Assembly: GCA_963974915.1 (NCBI GenBank)
Contig: CAXBES010000012.1
Coordinates: 68,731 to 132,730 of the forward strand
Reading direction: 5' to 3'
From: CAXBES01 sp963974915
GTDB taxonomy: Bacteria; Bacteroidota; Bacteroidia; Flavobacteriales; Flavobacteriaceae
DNA length: 64,000 nucleotides
Shown here: in pieces, positions 37,035 to 44,803 of the stretch
Numbering within the stretch: position 1 is the stretch's first letter
Layout: each line of letters opens with the position of its first letter
The notes under the pieces: model-generated
Databases searched by the model: none
The model's input: only the letters and a program-made list of their open reading frames with translations
Told to the model about the DNA's origin: nothing
Translations under genes and position numbers: made by a program

Positions 37035-37067
37035 AGAATAAAAAAAGCCCGGCCGAGGCAGAGCTTT
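37035..37067 (-). terminator. Rho-independent terminator of the small lipoprotein gene
   Basis: On the minus strand AAAGC (37063-37067) pairs with GCTTT (37044-37048), with further G-C pairs inside and a small loop. It is followed by a run of seven T. It ends transcription of the lipoprotein gene 45 bases after its stop. Confidence 0.7.
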
Positions 37068-37111
37068 AGGGTTCAAGCAAAGAATGTACTCGAACTTATG
37101 ATCTAATCTAA

Positions 37112-37321
37112 TTACTGCTTAACTTCGTTAACGATCGTAGCAGTGGTATCAGTTACTTCAACATTAGTTTCAAGGGCAGTTTCTTCAGCTTCTTCAATCA
37201 TTGGAGTCTCAACTGTTTCTTCAATAGTTGTTACTTCCTCAGTTTTTTCTTCTGTATTACGACAAGAAGAAACAGATACCATCAATACTAATGCTAAGGC
37301 ACTAAAAATTACTTTTTTCAT
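37112..37321 (-). CDS. Small acidic lipoprotein
   Basis: A 69-residue protein with a signal peptide ending in the lipobox VSSC, so Cys20 would be lipidated. The mature part is almost wholly acidic and threonine-rich (many Glu, Thr and Val; no aromatic residues) and probably disordered. Gene status is well supported because it has a consensus promoter upstream (37358-37387) and a good terminator downstream (37035-37067). I do not recognise a family; a short surface- or periplasm-facing lipoprotein of unknown role is all that can be said. Confidence 0.8.
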   Translation of the reverse strand: MKKVIFSALALVLMVSVSSCRNTEEKTEEVTTIEETVETPMIEEAEETALETNVEVTDTTATIVNEVKQ

Positions 37322-37357
37322 TTTTTTATAAAAATTTACTTTGCGTTAAAATGCCGG

Positions 37358-37387
37358 CAAATGTAAATTATTATTTGACACGTGCAA
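37358..37387 (-). promoter_or_regulatory. Consensus Bacteroidota promoter for the small lipoprotein
   Basis: On the minus strand TTG (37385-37387) is followed after 19 bases by TACATTTG (37358-37365), a full match to TTG-N(17-23)-TAnnTTTG. The box lies 36 bases before the lipoprotein start, in the gap after mnmE. Confidence 0.75.
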
Positions 37388-37399
37388 CATATGGGAAAA

Positions 37400-38797
37400 T
37401 TATTTTCCAATACAAAAGTTTGCAAAGATATTCCCCAGCAAATCATCATTTGTAATTTCTCCAGTGATCTCGCCGAAATAATAAAGTGCTTGTCTTATAT
37501 CGATCGCCAAAAGATCTCCACTTAAATTGGCATCAATTCCTTCCTGAACCTTGGTTATTTCTTCAAACGCCTTGAGTAGCGCATCGTAATGCCGTGAATT
37601 GGTCACAATGGTCTCATTGTTACGAAGAGCTCCCGTATTTACAAATTCCAGAAGGGTATTTTTAAGATTGTCAACACCATTTCCGGTCTTTGCAGAGAGT
37701 AAATGGATATTTGAGATTTTAGATTTGATATTTGAAATTTGCTCATTGGATAGCAGATCTACTTTATTAGCGATTATCACCATTTGTTTTTGTGGAAACC
37801 GATTCCTTATTTTTTCAATTTCTACTTTAAAATTGGAAACTGCATCGCTACCCTCTGCCAATTGAACACTACTCACTAAAAATATCACTACCTGCGCCTG
37901 TTCAATTTTTTCAAAGGTTTTTTTTATTCCAAGTCCCTCAATAACATCAACAGTTTCACGAATACCAGCCGTGTCAATAAATCTGAAACCAATTCCGCCA
38001 ATACTTAATTCATCTTCAATGGTATCGCGAGTAGTACCGGCAATATCACTCACAATAGCTCTTTCCTCATTAAGTAAGGCATTGAGAAGTGTAGATTTAC
38101 CAACGTTGGGTTCCCCCACGATCGCAACCGGAATACCATTTTTTAGCACATTACCTGTGGCAAACGAATCGATTAGTCGTTTTAAAACCTGCGTTATTCT
38201 ATGTATTAATTTCTGAAATTCCTCTCTGTTGGCAAACTCCACGTCCTCTTCAGCAAAATCCAATTCTAATTCAATAAGGGAAGCGAAGTTGAGCAGTTCC
38301 TCCCGAAGCACCTTTATTTCATTCGAAAACCCGCCACGCATCTGCTGTATCGCCAGTTGATGTGATGCTTCCGAATCACTTGCAATGAGATCTGCTACTG
38401 CTTCGGCCTGACTAAGATCCATTTTTCCGTTTAAGAAAGCTCTCAAGGTAAATTCTCCCGCAGTTGCCATTCTACAGCCATTCCGAAGACATAATTGTAT
38501 AATTTCTTGCTGTATGAACGCACTTCCATGACATGAAATTTCCACAACATCCTCCCCGGTATAACTATTCGGATTCTTAAAGATCGTGATAAGCACTTCA
38601 TCAATAATTCTCTTACCGTCCTTTATATGCCCTAAATGTACTGTATGTGACTTCTGATTAGAAAGCTCCTTTCCTGATACCGATTTGAACAGTTTAGTAG
38701 CAATAGCGATAGCATTTTCCCCCGAAAGTCGGATAACAGCAATGGCTCCCGCGCCGGCAGGTGTCGCTAAAGCAACAATAGTGTCGTGATAAATCAT
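37400..38797 (-). CDS. mnmE: tRNA modification GTPase MnmE
   Basis: With MnmG it installs the 5-carboxymethylaminomethyl group on wobble uridine of certain tRNAs. It has 465 residues from the ATG at 38797 (an upstream start at 38812 would add five unlikely residues). The N-terminal tetrahydrofolate-binding domain is followed by the GTPase domain, with the P-loop GEPNVGKSTL near 217-226, the switch region DIAGTTRDTIED and NKVD. The protein ends in FCIGK, the invariant CxGK. A -7 box lies just upstream on the same strand. Confidence 0.97.
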   Translation of the reverse strand: MIYHDTIVALATPAGAGAIAVIRLSGENAIAIATKLFKSVSGKELSNQKSHTVHLGHIKDGKRIIDEVLITIFKNPNSYTGEDVVEISCHGSAFIQQEIIQLCLRNGCRMATAGEFTLRAFLNGKMDLSQAEAVADLIASDSEASHQLAIQQMRGGFSNEIKVLREELLNFASLIELELDFAEEDVEFANREEFQKLIHRITQVLKRLIDSFATGNVLKNGIPVAIVGEPNVGKSTLLNALLNEERAIVSDIAGTTRDTIEDELSIGGIGFRFIDTAGIRETVDVIEGLGIKKTFEKIEQAQVVIFLVSSVQLAEGSDAVSNFKVEIEKIRNRFPQKQMVIIANKVDLLSNEQISNIKSKISNIHLLSAKTGNGVDNLKNTLLEFVNTGALRNNETIVTNSRHYDALLKAFEEITKVQEGIDANLSGDLLAIDIRQALYYFGEITGEITNDDLLGNIFANFCIGK

Positions 38798-38801
38798 TGA
38801 G

Positions 38802-38809
38802 CAAAAATA
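38802..38809 (-). promoter_or_regulatory. -7 box upstream of mnmE
   Basis: TATTTTTG on the minus strand, an exact TAnnTTTG match, ends 4 bases before the ATG of mnmE. The -33 TTG is not evident at the usual distance. It supports the start at 38797 rather than 38812. Confidence 0.45.
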
Positions 38810-38833
38810 CAAATTCCTTTTAGAGGTTTGTTA

Positions 38834-40834
38834 TTACTCTTTTTTTAATCCTTCAATAATCTTCTTAAATTCTTCATTACATTCTTCTATGGAAGTACTT
38901 AGAGATTGCTCATTAATGGGAGTTGAACGCAACAAAGTTCTACACTCTTTTAAAAGCTCACTCAAATTATCTGCCTGTATGTAATATAAGGACATCGTAC
39001 TGGTATGAATGAGATTGGAAAGTTGTTCGATGTCCCTTTTCTTAATAGCTTTTTTAAAGTCCTTTTGATAACTAATTAATGCATCAAGAGTACTTAATCT
39101 GAATTTTCTAAGATACTCAGGTTTATTCTTAGCCATTTTCTTATATCGAGTCAAACTAAAACTTGCGGAAACTGCCGGTTTCTTTTTGCTTTTGAATTTT
39201 GGTTTTTTGGATTTATTTTCAACCAACTTCTCTTGATCTGATATATTTGATAACTGTTTTGGCTCATCGATATTTTGATACTTTACTAAGGTTTCATATA
39301 AGTGCTGAGGCTGAAACGGCTTGGGGAGATAATCGTCAATACCAGCCTTCAAAAGTTGTTGTTGTACTTCACCTTTAGCCGAAGCCGAAAATGCCACAAT
39401 AGTAGGTTTTTTTTCAGTCTTTCTCTTTCGGATTTCTTGTGCGGTTTCGTAACCATTCATTTTTGGCATTTGCAGATCCAACAAAATAACATCAAAATCG
39501 GTGGTTTCGCAAAGGCTTATCGCGCTATACCCGCTATCGGCGGTCATATAGTTAATGTTCCATTGTTCTAAATACTGTGCCGCAATAAAAATATTATCGG
39601 GATTATCGTCAACTACCAATACGTTAATATTTTTAAAATTATCTGATCTCGAGGCAGCAGAAACTTTCTCTTCCTCATCTAATTCCCGACCGTATTTTTT
39701 ATACCTAATATTAAAACTAAAAGTAGATCCCGAATTTAAACTGCTTGATACATTTAAGTTACTCTTGTGAAGCTCAAGAATCTTCTTACTAATAGTTAAT
39801 CCAAGCCCTGTGCCACCAAATTCCACACTCACATCATAACTGGCTTGTGAGAATTCATGAAATATAGCTTCCAGTTTTTCTTCGGGAATTCCTATGCCGG
39901 TATCGGTTACTTCAAATAACAGTAGTACACTTTTCTTGTATTCTTTTACTAATGTTATTGAGATGGAAACGTGGCCCTCTTTTGTGAATTTTATAGCGTT
40001 ACCAACTAAATTAGTTAGAACCTGTTTCAGTTTTACCGGATCTCCAAGGAGATTTTGCGGGACACGTTCGTCCAAATTTAAATGAAGATCGATTGATTTT
40101 TGCTGTGCTTTAACTGAAAACGTATGCTTTAAAACATCAGCAAGATCATAGAGATTAAAAGGTTTTTGTTCTAATTGAATTTTATTAGCTTCAATCTTAC
40201 TCAGATCTAATAGGTTATTCACTAAACTCAACAAATGCTCGGAAGAATGAAGAAGGAGTCTGGCGTACTCTTTCTGATTTTCGTTTAACGGGGTTTGATG
40301 AAGGAGATTTCCAATACCAAGTATAGAATTTAACGGTGTTCTTATTTCATGACTTATCGTAGCCAAAAAATCTGCTTTTGCTTTCGAATCGGCTTCCGCT
40401 TTTCGTTTAGCTTTTAAGATTTCAGCTTCATATTGCCAACGATCTGAAATATCTAAAATAGTGCCTTGATAGTTGGTAGGTTGATTTCCTGTTGCCTGAA
40501 TTTCTCTAACATTTATCAAACAATGTAATATGCTTTTATCTTTCCTTACAATATCAAAATACACTTCTTTTATAAAACCCTGCATTTTTATTAACGGAAA
40601 GAAATGAGTTTCAAAGAATATTTGCCCACCAATTTTAAACAGACTGGGTAAAGTGCGTATATGGATCAATTCTTTTTTGTCATATCCCAACCAATTTGAT
40701 AGAGTACTGTTTAAATCGGTTATTAGACCATCATCTTGAAATGAGATCGAACCACAAGGAGAATTGTCGTATAACTCGAGAGCGGCCCTTAATCGACCTC
40801 GATCAAATCTTTTAGACTCGTTATCTTTAGACAT
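38834..40834 (-). CDS. PAS-containing hybrid histidine kinase
   Basis: Cytoplasmic hybrid kinase of 666 residues from the ATG at 40834. Domains in order: PAS (about 18-132), HisKA with His162 in ISHEIRTPLNS, HATPase with N-box NLVGNAIKF, DTGIGIP (311-317) and GTGLGL (341-346), a receiver (about 403-515) with Asp453 in LLDLQMPKMNG, and a C-terminal helical domain (about 560-666). The last has His610 where an Hpt domain would, but lacks the usual following Lys-Gly. There are no membrane helices. It overlaps the RsbQ-like hydrolase gene by 8 bases, so its PAS domain may sense a product of that enzyme. Confidence 0.9.
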   Translation of the reverse strand: MSKDNESKRFDRGRLRAALELYDNSPCGSISFQDDGLITDLNSTLSNWLGYDKKELIHIRTLPSLFKIGGQIFFETHFFPLIKMQGFIKEVYFDIVRKDKSILHCLINVREIQATGNQPTNYQGTILDISDRWQYEAEILKAKRKAEADSKAKADFLATISHEIRTPLNSILGIGNLLHQTPLNENQKEYARLLLHSSEHLLSLVNNLLDLSKIEANKIQLEQKPFNLYDLADVLKHTFSVKAQQKSIDLHLNLDERVPQNLLGDPVKLKQVLTNLVGNAIKFTKEGHVSISITLVKEYKKSVLLLFEVTDTGIGIPEEKLEAIFHEFSQASYDVSVEFGGTGLGLTISKKILELHKSNLNVSSSLNSGSTFSFNIRYKKYGRELDEEEKVSAASRSDNFKNINVLVVDDNPDNIFIAAQYLEQWNINYMTADSGYSAISLCETTDFDVILLDLQMPKMNGYETAQEIRKRKTEKKPTIVAFSASAKGEVQQQLLKAGIDDYLPKPFQPQHLYETLVKYQNIDEPKQLSNISDQEKLVENKSKKPKFKSKKKPAVSASFSLTRYKKMAKNKPEYLRKFRLSTLDALISYQKDFKKAIKKRDIEQLSNLIHTSTMSLYYIQADNLSELLKECRTLLRSTPINEQSLSTSIEECNEEFKKIIEGLKKE

Positions 40835-41651
40835 GCTCTTTTTTTTGCAAGTATTCCTGTATAGCACTTACTGTCTCTTCCGGAGCACTTAAGTTAGGAC
40901 AATGGCCGGTTGCATTTAAAAGTTTGTATTCAGAGTTTTTTATATTCTTAGCCACATAGTCACCAACGACTACAGGAGCTATAACATCTTGAGAACATTG
41001 GAGTACCAGGGTGGGGGTAATGACATTTTGCAGATCTTCTCGGTTATCTGATAGAAAGGTGACTCTGGCAAAATTTTTGGCGACCTCAGGATCGGTCTGA
41101 CAAAAACTATTTGTTAATTCATCTCCTAATTCAGGACGATCGGAATTTCCCATGATCACAGGTGCCATCGAAGCCGACCAGCCTAAATAATTACTGTCTA
41201 ATGCTTCCATTAATTCTTCAATCGCCTCATTCTCGAACCCCCCTATATATTCTGAGTCATTAATATATCTGGGTGATGGACCTATCATTATTAAGTGAGA
41301 AAATAATGAAGGCTTCTTATTGGATGCCAAAACACCGATCATAGCACTAACAGAATGCCCAACGAAGATTACGTTAGTTAGATTTAATCCAGTACAAATT
41401 GAAATTACATCGTCTGCATACGCCTGCAACGAACTATATTTTTCTTTAGAATAGGAGTCAATATCAGATTTACCTCCGCCAATATAGTCGAAAAGTATGA
41501 TTTTGTATTGTTTCTCGAAATGAGGATACACAAACCTCCACATGTTTTGATCACAGCCATAACCATGCGCAAACATCATAGGCTGTATACCTTCACCTAA
41601 AACTTTAACATTAAATTTTTTGAAAATTTCTGCACTCAGTGAATTATTCAT
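40827..41651 (-). CDS. RsbQ-like alpha/beta hydrolase
   Basis: Alpha/beta hydrolase of 274 residues closely resembling Bacillus subtilis RsbQ. Shared segments include MFAHGYGCDQNMW (about 26-38), IILFDYIGGGKSD (51-63), VGHSVSAMIGVLAS (97-110), GPSPRYIND (124-132) and VLQCSQDVIAP (216-226). The triad is Ser100, Asp222 and His250 in ATGHCPN. In Bacillus, RsbQ makes or delivers a ligand sensed by the PAS domain of RsbP. Here the next gene, overlapping by 8 bases, encodes a PAS hybrid kinase, so the sensing pair is kept while the output differs. Confidence 0.92.
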   Translation of the reverse strand: MNNSLSAEIFKKFNVKVLGEGIQPMMFAHGYGCDQNMWRFVYPHFEKQYKIILFDYIGGGKSDIDSYSKEKYSSLQAYADDVISICTGLNLTNVIFVGHSVSAMIGVLASNKKPSLFSHLIMIGPSPRYINDSEYIGGFENEAIEELMEALDSNYLGWSASMAPVIMGNSDRPELGDELTNSFCQTDPEVAKNFARVTFLSDNREDLQNVITPTLVLQCSQDVIAPVVVGDYVAKNIKNSEYKLLNATGHCPNLSAPEETVSAIQEYLQKKEHV

Positions 41652-41917
41652 AAAATGGTTAGTTAAAATTGAAAATTCTAAAATTAAAATGCACTAGATG
41701 TTCAATACTTTAAAGGTATTAGATTTGAAACTGAAAACCTAATGTTTAATTGATAAGAAGTTTGTATCAACAGTCCCTATTTACTGAAACGAGACATTTT
41801 TATTATACAATGTTCTCACTCCTTATTGCTTAGCACATCATATGAAATATCATATTTGATGTAACATTTTAGTTTTTCTTACTACTTATTAAGTACAATC
41901 AAAAAAATCAATCAAAA

Positions 41918-42277
41918 ATGGAAGTCATCAACCCCACTAAAAAAAGAACCGATAATCAATTGCTGGTTATCACACATTTGTCACAGTTACTAACATATAT
42001 TACAGGATTTGGCGGACTCATAGTCCCGTTAGTTATATGGGCGAGTTCAAAAGATAGAGTAGAAGGGTTAGACGAACACGGTAGATCTATTATCAATTTT
42101 CAAATTAGTCTATTACTTTACGCGATTATAAGTATTCCGGCTATTTTATTATTAGGTCTGGGGATCTTAATGCTAATTTTTGTGTGCGCGATGGGCTTTA
42201 TTCTCCCTATTGTTAATGCGATTAAAGCAAGTAACGGAGAACCACCAAGTTATTTCGGAACTATACGTTTTATCTAA
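41918..42277 (+). CDS. DUF4870 membrane protein
   Basis: Membrane protein of 119 residues with three hydrophobic segments (about 19-49, 65-86 and 88-103). LSQLLTYITGFGGLIVPLVIW and the later DEHGRSIINFQISLLLYAI pattern are characteristic of DUF4870. The function is unknown. The 266-base gap upstream (41652-41917) shows no RNA gene or clear promoter. A strong terminator follows immediately. Confidence 0.85.
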   Translation: MEVINPTKKRTDNQLLVITHLSQLLTYITGFGGLIVPLVIWASSKDRVEGLDEHGRSIINFQISLLLYAIISIPAILLLGLGILMLIFVCAMGFILPIVNAIKASNGEPPSYFGTIRFI

Positions 42278-42285
42278 AAAAAAAG

Positions 42286-42315
42286 AAAACCCACCAATCG
42301 GTGGGTTTTTTCTTA
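42286..42315. terminator. Bidirectional rho-independent terminator
   Basis: A perfect 10-bp stem (AAAACCCACC at 42286-42295, GGTGGGTTTT at 42300-42309) with a 4-base loop has T-runs on both strands. It lies between the DUF4870 gene (+) and the lipoprotein gene ending at 42330 (-) and serves both. Confidence 0.9.
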
Positions 42316-42329
42316 GTTTTTAGATCTTT

Positions 42330-42842
42330 TTATTGAAGATATTTAAAATACTCAAAATTTCCAATCATAGTTACATCGCCTCCGGTATTCGTGCTCGCAA
42401 CAATATTGAAACCTCCTGTTACAAGGCGATAATCCGGATCTTCAGCACTTACAAGGCTTTCAAGAATTGTAATTGTCCCGGAAATTGAGTTATAGGTGAT
42501 CATTGCTGCTTGATCGCGAATTACAACCTGGGTTACAAAATTATTAGGATCCACATTGTTTACTTCCTTTACAACCCCTCCGTTAAGTCCATCTGTACTA
42601 TTTAGGAATATTCTTATAACGTTATTATTGGCATCGGTTATATTCAACGTTAGTGTACCATCACTGCTTCCGGCATCATAAAACCCGAGAGTAGAATTAT
42701 AATTAGTAAAGGTACCACCATTAATTGTAGCGTTAAATCTTACCTCCGGATCTGTTTGCCCTACGCTATCTCCGTCGTCTTTGTTGCAGGACACAATTGC
42801 CAATGTTAGAAGCAGGATAGTTAGTGTTTTAAGTGTTTTCAT
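42330..42842 (-). CDS. Predicted lipoprotein (DUF6252-like)
   Basis: Protein of 170 residues with a signal peptide ending in AIVSC, so Cys19 is the lipidation site. After an Asp/Gly-rich linker the rest is a beta-rich domain with VRFNATINGGTFTNYNS near 34-50, and the pattern of a small calycin-like or DUF6252 fold. The function is unknown. It is transcribed alone, convergent with the DUF4870 gene. The gap 42843-43010 shows no other gene. Confidence 0.75.
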   Translation of the reverse strand: MKTLKTLTILLLTLAIVSCNKDDGDSVGQTDPEVRFNATINGGTFTNYNSTLGFYDAGSSDGTLTLNITDANNNVIRIFLNSTDGLNGGVVKEVNNVDPNNFVTQVVIRDQAAMITYNSISGTITILESLVSAEDPDYRLVTGGFNIVASTNTGGDVTMIGNFEYFKYLQ

Positions 42843-43010
42843 AATTATCTATTTAGTCGTTATTTCTTATTCATCGATAAAAGAATAACATGTCATCAAA
42901 GATATCTGCAATTCAAACGGGGACTAGTACTCGATTCAACCCATCGCTTCTTATTATTCCCATAAAATCTAAGGAGGTTTGTTAGACTGTAAATCTTAAA
43001 AACATTAATT

Positions 43011-43460
43011 ATGATTAGTACACACTTTCAACCAATTAAAAAATCAACCTTTAGGTTACTTCGTCACATTTTCGTTGTAATCATCTTTTGTAGTTCAATA
43101 AATATTGTCGCTCAGAGTACGACACAGAGCGATCAAGGCATTTTTGAATTTGATTCTGAAATAATAGATTATGGAACAATAGCCGCGAACTCGGATGGCG
43201 TACGCACATTTACATTTACAAATGTTGGAACGGCACCTATTATTATTGCGAGTATTAAAACCAGTTGCGGATGTACCGTACCTACAAAGCCAAAGAAACC
43301 CGTGTTACCCGGTGAAACAGGCGAAATTGGAGTTAAATATGCAACCAATAGGATAGGAACATTTTCTAAAACTATAACGGTAATATCTAATGCTTCAGAA
43401 GGAAATAAGTTATTAAAGATTAAAGGAAAAGTTGAAAAAGGGAAGATTAGTTCGCTTTAA
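43011..43460 (+). CDS. DUF1573 domain exported protein
   Basis: Exported protein of 149 residues. The signal peptide (hydrophobic about 20-35) ends near NIVAQ. The mature domain starts FEFDSEIIDYGTIAANSDGVR and has the IKTSCGCTVPTKPKKPVLPGE block near 82-102, the DUF1573 hallmark with the CGC motif. It is an immunoglobulin-like beta sandwich of unknown role, common in Bacteroidota. It is a single-gene unit with a strong terminator. Confidence 0.88.
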   Translation: MISTHFQPIKKSTFRLLRHIFVVIIFCSSINIVAQSTTQSDQGIFEFDSEIIDYGTIAANSDGVRTFTFTNVGTAPIIIASIKTSCGCTVPTKPKKPVLPGETGEIGVKYATNRIGTFSKTITVISNASEGNKLLKIKGKVEKGKISSL

Positions 43461-43478
43461 AAATGTGCCGACAAAAGA

Positions 43479-43518
43479 AAAACCTGCAGAAAGATAACTT
43501 TTTGCAGGTTTTTAATAT
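43479..43518. terminator. Bidirectional terminator between the DUF1573 gene and dnaN
   Basis: An 11-bp stem (AAAAACCTGCA at 43479-43489, TGCAGGTTTTT at 43504-43514) with a 14-base loop. T-runs follow on the plus strand and also on the minus strand, so it can end both the DUF1573 transcript and the dnaN operon. Confidence 0.85.
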
Positions 43519-43573
43519 TAATTCTAAAATTATAATGATTTTACAAGCTCTGGGAAGTTTTTCAGCTCCCGAC

Positions 43574-44692
43574 TTAATTATTCAGCATCACCGGCATTAC
43601 CAACATTGTTACATTTTCGCCCTCATCCAGACCATCTACAGGGGTTAGAATACCCGCACGATTGGGTAAAGACATTTCTAAAGAAACATCATCGCTGGTT
43701 AGATTGTTCAGCATCTCGGTAAGAAATCTCGAATTGAAACCTATCTGCATATCATCACCTTGATAATCGCAGGTAAGTCGTTCTTCTGCTTTATTGCTGT
43801 AATCGATATCTTCTGCCGAAATATTTAATTCGGCTCCCGCGATCTTTAATCTTATTTGATGTGTAGTTTTGTTCGAAAATATGGAAACACGTCGTACACT
43901 GTTCAAAAATTGATTTCTGTCAATGCTTAGTTTGTTCGGATTTTCCTTCGGAATTACAGCTTCGTAATTTGGATATTTACCGTCGATCAATCTACAGATC
44001 ATTTCTGTGTTGTCGAAAGTGAATTTTGCATTACTCTCGTTGTACTCAATTGTTACTTCATCTTCGCTACCTGCAAGAATGGATTTTAAAAGATTCAAAG
44101 GTTTCTTTGGCATGATGAATTCGGCTGTTTCAGTTGCCGAAATATCAGTTCTGGCATATTTTACCAATTTATGTGCATCGGTTGCCACAAACGTAAGCCC
44201 TTCCGAAGAAAACTGAAAAAAGACCCCACTCATCACCGGACGAAGGTCATCGTTTCCACTGGCGAAAATAGTCTTGCTGATGGCGGTTGCCAAGACATCA
44301 CCCTGTAAAACAGTAGAACTTGGCTCTTTTAACTCTACAGCGCTTGGAAACTCTTCTCCGTTGGCATAAGCCAAAGCGTACTTTCCGTGGTTCGAACTAA
44401 TTTCAATGGTGTTATTATCCTCAACGGTAAAGGTTAAAGGTTGTTCAGGAAAAGTTTTTAAAGTGTCTAATAACAATCTGGCAGGAATACAAACACTCCC
44501 TTTTTCACTACTTTCTACTTCCAGTTTGGAAGCAATAGTAGTCTCCAGATCTGAAGCAGAAACAGTGAGGTTATTATTATCCAGATCGAACAAAAAATTA
44601 TCTAAAATTGGAAGCGTATTGTTGTTGTTTATGATGCCGCCTAATACTTGTAGTTGTTTTAATAAATAGGAACTCGATACAATGAATTTCAT
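43574..44692 (-). CDS. dnaN: DNA polymerase III beta subunit (sliding clamp)
   Basis: Sliding clamp of 372 residues, the standard length. It shows the three-domain clamp pattern, beginning MKFIVSSSYLLKQLQVLGGI and ending LDEGENVTMLVMPVMLNN, the last part carrying the conserved C-terminal V/L-x-P-M-R/L-like strand that forms the partner-binding pocket. It lies 111 bases downstream of gldG on the same strand, not next to dnaA, an arrangement that fits Bacteroidota. Confidence 0.97.
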   Translation of the reverse strand: MKFIVSSSYLLKQLQVLGGIINNNNTLPILDNFLFDLDNNNLTVSASDLETTIASKLEVESSEKGSVCIPARLLLDTLKTFPEQPLTFTVEDNNTIEISSNHGKYALAYANGEEFPSAVELKEPSSTVLQGDVLATAISKTIFASGNDDLRPVMSGVFFQFSSEGLTFVATDAHKLVKYARTDISATETAEFIMPKKPLNLLKSILAGSEDEVTIEYNESNAKFTFDNTEMICRLIDGKYPNYEAVIPKENPNKLSIDRNQFLNSVRRVSIFSNKTTHQIRLKIAGAELNISAEDIDYSNKAEERLTCDYQGDDMQIGFNSRFLTEMLNNLTSDDVSLEMSLPNRAGILTPVDGLDEGENVTMLVMPVMLNN

Positions 44693-44803
44693 GCAAATTA
44701 TATTTTAAACCTCTGAAGCATTTCAAAGAGGTTGAAATTGACTTTTAGCTTACCTACAAATATATTTCAATTGCCTAGTTTGATAAAACAAACTTATTAA
44801 CAT

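Noticed and set aside
40835..40867. Eleven-residue N-terminal extension of the PAS kinase
   Set aside because: It would lie inside the hydrolase gene; the ATG at 40834 gives the usual short overlap and a normal N-terminus.
43463..43648. 61-codon plus-strand open frame after the DUF1573 gene
   Set aside because: It runs through the terminator hairpin and into the dnaN 3' end on the other strand; not a gene.
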